Shown: positions 1 to 6,217 of the stretch, one piece after another | How the letters are laid out: each line of letters begins with the position of its first letter | How positions within the stretch are numbered: position 1 is the first letter of the stretch | Assembly (NCBI GenBank): GCA_002737585.1 | Contig: NSIA01000156.1 | Coordinates: 1-9,451 of the forward strand | Direction of reading: 5' to 3' | Length of the DNA stretch: 9,451 bases | Source: Planctomycetaceae bacterium | GTDB taxonomy: Bacteria > Planctomycetota > Phycisphaerae > Phycisphaerales > SM1A02 | Program-made: the position numbers and the translations under genes | Notes under the pieces: generated by a model | Databases searched by the model: none | What the model was told of the DNA's origin: nothing | What the model saw: the letters and a program-made list of their open reading frames with translations, nothing else

Positions 1-1247
1 CTAAGGCCATCAAGGGTGTGGAACTTGGCAGTCGGATACTTGGCACGCAACGCGTCCAGCGCGCCTTGCTTGTCTTCGTTCTCAAAGTTGATTTCGCCAC
101 TCTGCGAGAACTTCCGGAACGGCTTGATGCATTGGGACACTGGCTTGCCGGCCGCCACCAACGCACTCACCACATTGATGAATGCGCGCGCGCCACTGTC
201 GGTGCACCACATGTCACCAAAATAGAAGTGCCCGCTCAGTTCGCCACCAAACGGCGCGCCCGTCTCGCGCAACTTCTGCTTCATGAATACGTGTCCAACG
301 CGCCCTTCAACCGGTACGCCACCCGCCGCACGCACACTCTCTTCAACGGAGCGCGTGCTGCGCAGGTCGTACACAATCGAAGCACCAGGCTGCGCCTTCA
401 ACCAGCCCTGCGCGAGCCACGCGGTCAGCAAGTCGCAGCCAATCGGTTCGCCCTTCTCATCAATCACCATGCATCGGTCGGCATCACCGTCAAAGCAGAC
501 GCCAAAGTCAGCCTTGAGTGTGCGAACACCTTCGCGCGTCGGAGCCAAATTCGCTTCCACCAAGGGATTTGGTTCATGCACAAATTCGCCGGTGGAATTA
601 TCAAAATTGATCGGGGTGATCTTCAAACCCTTCACCGCGCTGAATACCTGCGGCACCATGGTTCCCGCCATACCGTTTGACGCGTCGATCACCACATGCA
701 GCGTGCGTGTGCCGTCAAGAATTTCCTTGGGTAAAAGCGCCAGCAAGTGCGCGCGGTAACCACTCCACAGGTCGCGCGACTCCTCCGTGCCACCGCCGGG
801 GCCCATGCCTTTGCGCGCACCCTCGGCAATGAGTTTGATCGCACCAAGACCAGTGTCCTGACCAACCGGCTTGGCGCCAACGCCACTCACCTTGAATCCG
901 TTGTACTGCGCCGGGTTGTGACTGGCCGTGGTCTGCACCGCACCCGCGGCATTCAACGCATTGACAGCAAAGTACGTGAACGGCGTGTCCACCATGCCAA
1001 CATCAACCACCTGTGCGCCAGCTTCAATCATGCCGTCCTTCAACGCGCGCACCAGACTTGGCGAACTCTTGCGCATGTCACGACCGACCACCACCAGACG
1101 GGCTCCCGAATCCGTTCGACCTTCCTTGGAAGCCGTCTCCAAGAGGAAACGCGCTGTGCCGTAGCCAATTTGCCACGCATCGGTCTCGTTAAGAGGCTCG
1201 GGGTAAATGCCGCGGACGTCGTACGCCTTGAAGATCTTCTGAAGCAT
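1..1247 (-). CDS. manB: Phosphomannomutase/phosphoglucomutase, C-terminus cut by window edge
   Basis: This gene encodes an alpha-D-phosphohexomutase, which interconverts the 1- and 6-phosphates of mannose and/or glucose in the cytoplasm to supply sugar nucleotides for polysaccharide and glycolipid synthesis. I translated the reverse strand directly: 415 residues are visible and the frame runs off the left edge. It opens with MLQKIFKAYDVRG, the usual N-terminus of the family. The phosphoserine loop TTASHNP is at residues 106-112 (catalytic Ser109), the metal-binding loop DGDADR at 253-258, and the sugar-recognition motif GELSGH at 335-340. The C-terminal phosphate-binding domain (usually RxSNTEP) lies outside the window, so perhaps 40-50 residues are missing. 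The ATG at 1247 was chosen because it fits the family start and no in-frame ATG was seen just upstream. No convincing Shine-Dalgarno site precedes it. Whether mannose or glucose phosphate is preferred cannot be told; the symbol reflects the PMM/PGM subgroup. Confidence 0.93.
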   Translation of the reverse strand, partial: MLQKIFKAYDVRGIYPEPLNETDAWQIGYGTARFLLETASKEGRTDSGARLVVVGRDMRKSSPSLVRALKDGMIEAGAQVVDVGMVDTPFTYFAVNALNAAGAVQTTASHNPAQYNGFKVSGVGAKPVGQDTGLGAIKLIAEGARKGMGPGGGTEESRDLWSGYRAHLLALLPKEILDGTRTLHVVIDASNGMAGTMVPQVFSAVKGLKITPINFDNSTGEFVHEPNPLVEANLAPTREGVRTLKADFGVCFDGDADRCMVIDEKGEPIGCDLLTAWLAQGWLKAQPGASIVYDLRSTRSVEESVRAAGGVPVEGRVGHVFMKQKLRETGAPFGGELSGHFYFGDMWCTDSGARAFINVVSALVAAGKPVSQCIKPFRKFSQSGEINFENEDKQGALDALRAKYPTAKFHTLDGL

Positions 1248-1260
1248 GGAGCGCGGATCG

Positions 1261-1266
1261 TAGTAT
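1261..1266 (+). promoter_or_regulatory. Possible -10 box of pyk (leaderless start)
   Basis: TAGTAT lies seven bases before the pyk ATG and there is no Shine-Dalgarno site between them. A -10 element here would put the transcription start at or next to the start codon, giving a leaderless mRNA. No good -35 box was found. On the opposite strand TACGAT (1256-1251) sits nine bases before the mutase ATG and could serve that gene in the same way. Both are short degenerate matches, so this remains an inference. Confidence 0.3.
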
Positions 1267-1273
1267 TCCTGCC

Positions 1274-2764
1274 ATGACCATGAAGCGCGCCCATACGGCC
1301 TTTCACACGAAACGCAGCCTGACTCGCATCGTGGCAACCGTTGGGCCGGTGTCTAACTCCACCGCCATGCTCACCCGACTTGCGCGCGCCGGGGTCAGCG
1401 TCTTTCGCCTGAATATGAGTCACGGCGACCCCACCACGCATGCGCGCACCATCGCCACGATCCGTGCCGTCGCCAAGTCACTCAAGCTGGAAATCGGCAT
1501 CCTCGCTGACCTACCCGGTCCAAAGATTCGACTCACCACCATCGAACGCGGTGAAACCATCCGACTCCGCCACGGAGACCCCGTCCGCATCGCGCGTGGC
1601 ACCGGAGTGATCAACCCCGATGCACGCCCGATCACCCTGCATGTGGACTACAAACGGTTTACTGATGATGTCGGCACCGGCGACCGCGTGCTCATTGATG
1701 ACGGCGCCGTGCAACTACGCGTGCGCGCCAACCGCCGCGGCGTGGTGGAGTGCGTGTGTGAAGTTGGCGGCAACATCTCCAGCCGCAAGGGCGTCAATCT
1801 TCCCGAGACCGCCGTCAGCCTGACCGCGCCAACTGCGCGCGATCGCGTCTTGGCCGACTGGGCGGTGCGACACGGCGCCGATTTCGTAGCGCTGTCATTT
1901 GTGCAAACAGCCGCCGATATCACCAGCCTACGCCGCACACTTGCCCGCAGTGCAAAGGCTTCTCGCAGCCGTATCCCCGGCATCGTTGCCAAGATCGAGC
2001 GGCCCGTTGCTCTTAACTCCCTTGACGCCATCGCCGCCGAAGCGGAAGCCATGATGGTGGCGCGCGGCGACCTTGCCATTGAACTGGATTTTGCGCGCGT
2101 TCCAGTTGAACAACGCAGAATTCAAGCCGCCTGCGAACGCGCCGCCATCCCGTGCATCGTTGCCACGCAGATGTTGCAGAGCATGATGGAAGCTCCACTT
2201 CCAACCCGCGCTGAAGCGTCCGATGTTGCGAGCGCCATCTTTGGCGGCGCTGACGCAGTGATGCTGAGCGGCGAGACCGCTGCCGGCAAGTATCCGCTCG
2301 ACTCTGTTTCCGCCATGCGCCGCATTGCTGAGGAAACCGAATCATGGCTCCGCAACCAACCCGCACGCGTACTCCGTTCGCGCGAATTGGTAGAGAGCGA
2401 CGAACCCGCCGCAGTACTCGCCCGCAGCATGGCACAGATGGCCACCGAAAGTCACGCACGGGCCATCATCGCCTGGACCGATCCGCGTTCGTTGCGATTC
2501 ATCAGCCAGACCGATGTCAATGTTCCGATCTATGCGTTCGGCGCCAGCGATGCTGAACTGCGCACCCTCGCCCTGCTGCGCGGGGTGCGCGCCATCCGCA
2601 TGGCGCACCCATCCGATTCGCGTGACTTTGTACGCGTGGCGGAACGCATCTTGCGCGACGCGCGGCTACTCACCACCCGAGACCGCGTGGTGGTCGCCAC
2701 CGGATTTGCCGGCCACGGCACCGAGCGCCTGTGGCTGCGGCAAGTGGGCGCCAAGGCTGTTTGA
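1274..2764 (+). CDS. pyk: Pyruvate kinase
   Basis: Pyruvate kinase transfers phosphate from phosphoenolpyruvate to ADP, the last step of glycolysis, in the cytoplasm. The protein has 496 residues, slightly longer than the usual 470-480. Motifs appear in the expected order: TRIVATVGP (17-25), the substrate arginine in FRLNMSHG (44-51), the B-domain entry LPGPKIR (80-86), GVNLP (173-177), catalytic Lys240 in IVAKIERP, metal-binding MVARGDLAIE (261-270), the substrate and ADP site ATQMLQSM (297-304), PTRAEASDVA (310-319) and VMLSGETAAGKYP (329-341). Lys84 replaces the glutamate found in potassium-dependent enzymes. The C-terminal domain is present, but its final loop reads ATGFAGHGTERLWLRQVG rather than the common G-P-G-TN pattern, so allosteric control may differ. 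The start could be the ATG at 1274 or that at 1280; neither has a Shine-Dalgarno site. It is divergent from the sugar mutase gene. Confidence 0.96.
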   Translation: MTMKRAHTAFHTKRSLTRIVATVGPVSNSTAMLTRLARAGVSVFRLNMSHGDPTTHARTIATIRAVAKSLKLEIGILADLPGPKIRLTTIERGETIRLRHGDPVRIARGTGVINPDARPITLHVDYKRFTDDVGTGDRVLIDDGAVQLRVRANRRGVVECVCEVGGNISSRKGVNLPETAVSLTAPTARDRVLADWAVRHGADFVALSFVQTAADITSLRRTLARSAKASRSRIPGIVAKIERPVALNSLDAIAAEAEAMMVARGDLAIELDFARVPVEQRRIQAACERAAIPCIVATQMLQSMMEAPLPTRAEASDVASAIFGGADAVMLSGETAAGKYPLDSVSAMRRIAEETESWLRNQPARVLRSRELVESDEPAAVLARSMAQMATESHARAIIAWTDPRSLRFISQTDVNVPIYAFGASDAELRTLALLRGVRAIRMAHPSDSRDFVRVAERILRDARLLTTRDRVVVATGFAGHGTERLWLRQVGAKAV

Positions 2765-2765
2765 C

Positions 2766-2816
2766 GCCAAATGCCCCTGCGGTGGCGGATAACGCTGAAG
2801 TTATGACGCATTTGGC
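2766..2816 (+). repeat. Nested inverted repeat just after pyk
   Basis: The arms GCCAAATGC (2766-2774) and GCATTTGGC (2808-2816) are perfect 9-base complements. Inside them lies a second perfect pair, ATAAC (2789-2793) and GTTAT (2800-2804), around a 6-base loop. The outer repeat begins one base after the pyk stop codon. There is no T-tract after it, so it is not a typical intrinsic terminator. It could be a terminator or 3'-end-protecting structure for pyk mRNA, or an operator for the rpsB promoter. The sequence shows the symmetry but not the role. Confidence 0.5.
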
Positions 2817-2838
2817 ACATTTCCCACCGTGTTAGCCA

Positions 2839-3054
2839 TTGCGAAATGCACGGTTTCTCGGTAACTTCCGACGTTTCCCCACCAGTCGGTGGGGACGACG
2901 CGGCCCACAGGTGGACACCGCGTCGCACGGAGACCCCGCGTGGGGTTTCCATCGTCCTCGCTCCAAGCGCCCTTGGTTCGGGACGGCCGCCGAATTTCGG
3001 CGTCCACCGGTCGTGCCCGCGGTGTCGCTGCAGTTGCTCGTAAGGAGAGCCAAC
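2839..3054 (+). promoter_or_regulatory. Structured 5' leader of rpsB-tsf
   Basis: I found no coding gene in the 290 bases between pyk and rpsB. The last 180 bases hold a run of local hairpins with perfect or near-perfect stems: 2877-2883/2888-2894 (7 bp, loop 4); 2896-2903/2918-2925 (8 bp); 2929-2937/2942-2950 (9 bp with one G-U, loop GCGT); 2963-2967/2972-2976 (5 bp); 2981-2985/3001-3005 with an inner CCGAA/TTCGG; and CACCG/CGGTG at 3005-3009/3020-3024. The last shares one base with the one before, so those two may be alternatives. The series ends about 17 bases before the Shine-Dalgarno site. Ribosomal protein operons are often autoregulated through such leaders, and S2 is known to repress rpsB-tsf in Gammaproteobacteria, so the same role is inferred here. 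The promoter position is not clear; the leader start given is approximate. Confidence 0.55.
3042..3047 (+). promoter_or_regulatory. Shine-Dalgarno site of rpsB
   Basis: AAGGAG lies seven bases before the ATG at 3055 and fixes the rpsB start. The same frame is open for 72 more codons upstream, back to 2839, but that extension has no family similarity and runs through the hairpin leader. Confidence 0.88.
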
Positions 3055-3933
3055 ATGTCTGATCAAAAGTCACTCGCTAAAGAACTCGTCGAAGCCGGAG
3101 TCATCTTTGGACAGCGTCGTTCCAGCTGGAACCCGAAGATGAAGCCGTACATCTTTGCCACCAAGAATGGCGTTTCGATCATCGACATCAAGGAGACCAT
3201 CAAGGGTCTTCTGTTGGCCAAGAAATTCATCACCAAGGTCGTCGCTAGCGGCAAGGACGTGTGCTTTGTCGGCACCAAGCGTCAGGCCCGCGGCGCCGTC
3301 GAGCAATACTGCACTGAATGCAAGATGCCCTACGTCACTGAGCGTTGGCTCGGTGGCACGCTCACCAACTTCCGCACCATCCGCGAGCGCCTGCGCCGCT
3401 TGGAGGAACTGGAGCGTCTCGGCGAGACCGGCAGCATCAAGAACTACTCCAAGAAGATGGAATCACAGCTTGCGCGCGAAGAGAAGAAGATCTTCCGCAA
3501 CCTCAACGGCCTGCGCACCATGGGCAAACTCCCAGGCGCGCTGGTGGTCATTGACACCACGCGCGAACTGAATGCATTGCTCGAGGCGAAGGCCCTGGGC
3601 ATTCCAACCATCTGTTTGATCGACACCGACGGCAACCCGGATTTGGCTGACATTCCAGTGCCAGCCAACGATGACTCGATGCGCTCCATCGACATCGTCA
3701 TCCGCGAACTCTGCGCGGCTGCCTTGGCAGGCCGTGGCGAACGCAGTGGCGCAGCTCCTGAAGAGATGGGCGCAGCGGTCGTTGCTTCTGGCGAGTTGGA
3801 TGCACCTGCCGGCCAGCGCCCGGTTCGTCGTTCCAGCCGCAGCCAGTTCCGTTCCGACAGTGGTCGTTCTGCGAGTTCCGACGCCCCTGCTGCAGCTCCG
3901 GCCGCAGCACCGTCAGCAACCACCAGCGCGTAA
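3055..3933 (+). CDS. rpsB: 30S ribosomal protein S2, with long C-terminal tail
   Basis: S2 is a late-assembling protein of the small ribosomal subunit, bound at the head-body junction together with S1. The protein has 292 residues; the Escherichia coli protein has 241. Family motifs are clear: EAGVIFGQRRSSWNPKMKPYIF (13-34, with Gln20 where many have His), FVGTKRQAR (71-79), RWLGGTLTNF (97-106), the coiled-coil hairpin of charged residues at about 109-150, LPGALVVID (159-167), ALGIPTICLIDTDGNPD (180-196) and IPVPANDDSMRSI (200-212). After AALAGR (222-227) comes a tail of about 65 residues rich in Ala, Ser, Pro and Arg, with no recognisable domain and probably disordered. A strong Shine-Dalgarno site sets the start. 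It precedes tsf by 50 bp, the usual rpsB-tsf order. Confidence 0.97.
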   Translation: MSDQKSLAKELVEAGVIFGQRRSSWNPKMKPYIFATKNGVSIIDIKETIKGLLLAKKFITKVVASGKDVCFVGTKRQARGAVEQYCTECKMPYVTERWLGGTLTNFRTIRERLRRLEELERLGETGSIKNYSKKMESQLAREEKKIFRNLNGLRTMGKLPGALVVIDTTRELNALLEAKALGIPTICLIDTDGNPDLADIPVPANDDSMRSIDIVIRELCAAALAGRGERSGAAPEEMGAAVVASGELDAPAGQRPVRRSSRSQFRSDSGRSASSDAPAAAPAAAPSATTSA

Positions 3934-3971
3934 ATCGAATTGCACATTCCAATCAACATAAACACCCAACC

Positions 3972-3979
3972 AGAGGTGA
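3972..3979 (+). promoter_or_regulatory. Shine-Dalgarno site of tsf
   Basis: AGAGGTGA precedes the ATG at 3984 by four bases. It supports the tsf start and shows that tsf has its own initiation site despite being co-transcribed with rpsB. Confidence 0.75.
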
Positions 3980-3983
3980 CTGA

Positions 3984-4790
3984 ATGACTACCGCCAATAT
4001 CAATTCGAAAGTTGTCATGGCCCTGCGCGAGCGCACCGGCCTTGGCATGATGGACTGCAAGGCTGCTCTGATCGAGGCTGGCGGCGACGCCAAACTCGCC
4101 GAGGAGCGCTTGCGCGAGAAGCTCAAGGGCAAGATGGATACGCGTACCGATCGCGTGGCTGGCGAAGGCTGCATTGCCATCGCTGTGTCAGGCAAGAAGG
4201 CCGCCATCATTGAGGTGCGCGCCGAGACTGACTTCACCGCTCGCAATCCCGAGTTCCGCGCCATGGCCGCTGACCTCGCGAAGGCTGCTGTGGCTGGTGC
4301 AGTGGGCGCAGCCGTGAAGACGGATGCCATGCAGAAGCAACTCGACGAAGTCCGCATCCGCACCGGCGAGAACCTCTCGTTTGGCGGCGGCCAAGTGGTT
4401 GAAGGCGATTCGTTCGCTCAGTACATCCATCATGACGGCAAGAAGGCTGGACTGATCGTCTATTCCGGCACGATTGACCACGACACCGGCGTAGGCATTT
4501 GCCAGCACATCGTTGCTGCAGATCCTGCACCGATCGCCGTTGACGAGCACGGTATTCCTGCCGCCATGCTTGCAGAGAAGCGCGCCGAAGCAGTTGCCGA
4601 GGCGAAGGCCTCCGGTAAGCCGGAGCAAATCGCTGAGAAGATGGCTGAAGGCAAGCTGCGTAAGTTCTTCGAGGAAGTCACTCTCCTCGGCCAAAAGTAC
4701 GTACGCGACGACAAGAAGGCGATCAAGGAACTCTTGGCACCTGATGCCAAGATCCACCAGTTCGTCCGCATGATGGTCGGTCAGCACTGA
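3984..4790 (+). CDS. tsf: Elongation factor Ts
   Basis: EF-Ts is the guanine nucleotide exchange factor that releases GDP from EF-Tu during translation elongation in the cytoplasm. The protein has 268 residues, close to the usual 280-300. The N-terminal UBA-like domain carries VMALRERTGLGMMDCKAAL (11-29), the first EF-Ts signature. The core follows with IEVRAETDFTARN (76-88), where TDF is the conserved EF-Tu contact, and a second core subdomain with GLIVYSGTI (156-164). The C-terminal part has the helical stretch GKPEQIAEKMAEGKLRKFF (211-229), the conserved EVTLLGQKYV (231-240) and VRMMVG near the end. It lies 50 bp after rpsB and is followed by an intrinsic terminator, so it is the last gene of the operon. 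Confidence 0.97.
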   Translation: MTTANINSKVVMALRERTGLGMMDCKAALIEAGGDAKLAEERLREKLKGKMDTRTDRVAGEGCIAIAVSGKKAAIIEVRAETDFTARNPEFRAMAADLAKAAVAGAVGAAVKTDAMQKQLDEVRIRTGENLSFGGGQVVEGDSFAQYIHHDGKKAGLIVYSGTIDHDTGVGICQHIVAADPAPIAVDEHGIPAAMLAEKRAEAVAEAKASGKPEQIAEKMAEGKLRKFFEEVTLLGQKYVRDDKKAIKELLAPDAKIHQFVRMMVGQH

Positions 4791-4799
4791 CGACCGATG

Positions 4800-4818
4800 G
4801 ATGACTCAGCGAGTCATC
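4800..4818 (+). other. Small perfect hairpin after tsf
   Basis: GATGACTC and GAGTCATC form a perfect 8-bp stem with the 3-base loop AGC, nine bases after the tsf stop codon and 18 bases before the main terminator. It has no T-tract and could help stabilise the 3' end of the mRNA. Confidence 0.5.
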
Positions 4819-4836
4819 AGTCAGCAAGTAACAACA

Positions 4837-4872
4837 AAGCGGGCGCGGTCTTTGGACCGCGCCCGCTTCTTT
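4837..4872. terminator. Bidirectional intrinsic terminator between tsf and the convergent EEP gene
   Basis: The arms at 4837-4850 and 4855-4868 are perfect 14-base complements (AAGCGGGCGCGGTC and its complement) around the loop TTTG. CTTTC follows on the plus strand and TGTTGTT on the minus strand. The stem is very GC-rich and sits between two genes that point at each other, so it can end rpsB-tsf transcription from the left and the phosphatase-family gene from the right. Confidence 0.88.
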
Positions 4873-4906
4873 CGTATTCGTGCGTGCTCGCGAGTGAACG
4901 CGAAAC

Positions 4907-6178
4907 TCAACTGGGCTTCGCAGCAGGTGCAGGCGCTGTCTTCGGCGCCCCGTCCATCGGTGCCGCATCCTTAGGTGCTGCATCCTTGGGCGCCGCATCC
5001 TTCGGCATCACGTCCACTGCCACCGGACAGTGATCGCTTGCATACCCGGCCGGAACCTTCTCCTTCTCAGGGTCAGTCTTCCAGTCGTAGTCACTGGCCG
5101 GATGCATCGTGCCCATCACAAAGAAGCCGCCGTCAACGACGTCATCTGCAAGTCCCTTGGTCATAAAGATGTAATCAATGGCACGGCCAGAATCATGCGT
5201 CGTGTACAGATCCTTGGTGCCGCTGTCCTTGTTGGCGCGGAAGTCGTACGCGCCCTTCATTCCCGCCGCGCCAAATGCCTTCGGTGTCTTCATTGAAGGC
5301 GTTGCGTTGAAGTCACCCAACACGGCCACGTTTGCTGCTGGGTTTGCGGCAAGGTCCTGCTTGACAAACTCAATGGTCTGCAGCGCTTCGCTTTCACGCT
5401 GGTAGTCAAATTCCTTGCCGCCAGCCTTGAAATGCACGGAATAGAGAATCACCGTCCAGCCATTGACATCGATCTCAACTTTCAGAGGCGATCGCTGAAA
5501 CTTCTGCGCCTGATCGGGCTTCTTGCCAGCCCATCCTTCGCCGTCCCGCAGCGCGTCCATATCCGTGAGGTCCTCAGTGATGAACGTGGCGTGCGACTTG
5601 ATCGGAAACCGACTCAGGCATGCCTGCTCCACGCCGCGGTAGTAGCCAACCTCTTCGCTGTACGCGTGCGCGTAGCCCATGTCCTTCAAATACGTGTCTC
5701 GGAACCACTTCAACGCGTCAAGGCTCTCCACTTCCTCAATGCACAGAATGTCTGCATCGAGCCGCTTGATCTCATCCGCAATGGCTTGCACGCGCGTTGC
5801 CTTGGTGGCCATCTTGATGTCGTCGTATTCCCCTTGCAAGGTGGGGTCATCAACGGCATCAAAGAGGTTCTCCACGTTGTAGGCGGCAATGCGGACTGCC
5901 CCGGCCTTTTTCTCAGGCGCCTTCTCCACGCCGTACCACACGCCAGCGGGTCGAATCTTCTTTGGCTCCTTGGCAGCCTTGCCACCGGAGCCAGTGCCGT
6001 TGGCGCTCCCGGACTTCTTTCCGTCCGAGGCTTTGGGTGCTTTAGCGGGCGCATCCTGCTTGGCTGGCGCGCTTGGGGCAGCCGGCGCTACCGGCGCTCC
6101 GTCTTGCCACGAAAGCGGCGCTGCCGACAGTACACATGCGAGCGAAACAATGCCGAACGTAGTCATAAGCTTCTGCAT
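4907..6178 (-). CDS. Exported endonuclease/exonuclease/phosphatase (EEP) family protein
   Basis: The protein (423 residues) belongs to the DNase I-like EEP superfamily of metal-dependent phosphodiesterases and phosphatases; the substrate cannot be told from sequence. The N-terminus MQKLMTTFGIVSLACVLSAAPLS looks like a signal peptide, so it probably acts outside the cytoplasmic membrane. A linker of about 70 residues rich in Ala, Pro, Lys and Gly follows. The catalytic domain (about 95-390) has the full set: Asn101 in AAYNVENLFD, Glu148 in CIEEVE, His249 in YSVHFKAGG, Asp289 and Asn291 in LGDFNATP, Asp335 in RAIDYIF, and Asp382-His383 in SDHCPVAV. It ends in a KDAAP repeat tail. The ATG at 6178 was preferred over a GTG six bases upstream because it sits seven bases after TAGACT. 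It converges on tsf and diverges from the ABC exporter gene. Confidence 0.88.
   Translation of the reverse strand: MQKLMTTFGIVSLACVLSAAPLSWQDGAPVAPAAPSAPAKQDAPAKAPKASDGKKSGSANGTGSGGKAAKEPKKIRPAGVWYGVEKAPEKKAGAVRIAAYNVENLFDAVDDPTLQGEYDDIKMATKATRVQAIADEIKRLDADILCIEEVESLDALKWFRDTYLKDMGYAHAYSEEVGYYRGVEQACLSRFPIKSHATFITEDLTDMDALRDGEGWAGKKPDQAQKFQRSPLKVEIDVNGWTVILYSVHFKAGGKEFDYQRESEALQTIEFVKQDLAANPAANVAVLGDFNATPSMKTPKAFGAAGMKGAYDFRANKDSGTKDLYTTHDSGRAIDYIFMTKGLADDVVDGGFFVMGTMHPASDYDWKTDPEKEKVPAGYASDHCPVAVDVMPKDAAPKDAAPKDAAPMDGAPKTAPAPAAKPS
4944..5003 (-). repeat. Tandem 15-bp repeat coding for the tail of the EEP protein
   Basis: Four 15-base units in register follow one another (4944-4958, 4959-4973, 4974-4988, 4989-5003). 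On the plus strand they read roughly GGYGCYGCATCCTTN; the first unit is the most diverged. Each codes for five residues, giving a KDAAP-type repeat near the C-terminus. The unit is a multiple of three, so copy-number change would keep the frame. Confidence 0.85.
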
Positions 6179-6185
6179 GAGCACG

Positions 6186-6211
6186 AGTCTAGCCGGGCAA
6201 CCCCCTAGACT
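6186..6211. promoter_or_regulatory. Inverted repeat with mirrored TAGACT boxes between divergent genes
   Basis: AGTCTAG (6186-6192) and CTAGACT (6205-6211) are perfect 7-base complements separated by 12 bases. Each arm presents TAGACT to one of the two divergent genes, six bases before the ABC exporter ATG and seven before the phosphatase-family ATG. This fits two -10 boxes giving leaderless mRNAs, or an operator overlapping both promoters. Neither gene has a nearby Shine-Dalgarno site. No clear -35 boxes were found. Confidence 0.4.
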
Positions 6212-6217
6212 TCAGGT

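Noticed and set aside
18..680. Plus-strand open frame of 220 codons
   Set aside because: It is antisense to the sugar mutase gene, whose reverse-strand translation carries all family motifs; the plus-strand product resembles nothing.
2761..2793. Promoter made of TTGACG (2761-2766) and GATAAC (2788-2793)
   Set aside because: The spacing of 21 bases is too long for a standard promoter, and the first box overlaps the pyk stop codon; not reported as a feature.
2839..3054. Open in-frame extension that would add 72 residues to the N-terminus of S2
   Set aside because: S2 starts near MSDQKSL by family length, a strong Shine-Dalgarno site lies before 3055, and the extension crosses the hairpin leader with no family similarity.
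2530..3066. Minus-strand open frame of 178 codons across the pyk-rpsB gap
   Set aside because: It runs antisense through the end of pyk, the leader and the rpsB start, with no family similarity.
4188..4787. Minus-strand open frame of 199 codons
   Set aside because: It lies wholly antisense to tsf, a certain gene, and has no recognisable motif.
4944..5003. CRISPR-like short repeats
   Set aside because: The units are 15 bases, directly adjacent with no spacers, and code in frame for a protein tail.
5432..6208. Plus-strand open frame of 258 codons
   Set aside because: It is antisense to the EEP-family gene, which has the full catalytic set; the long frame follows from biased codon use.
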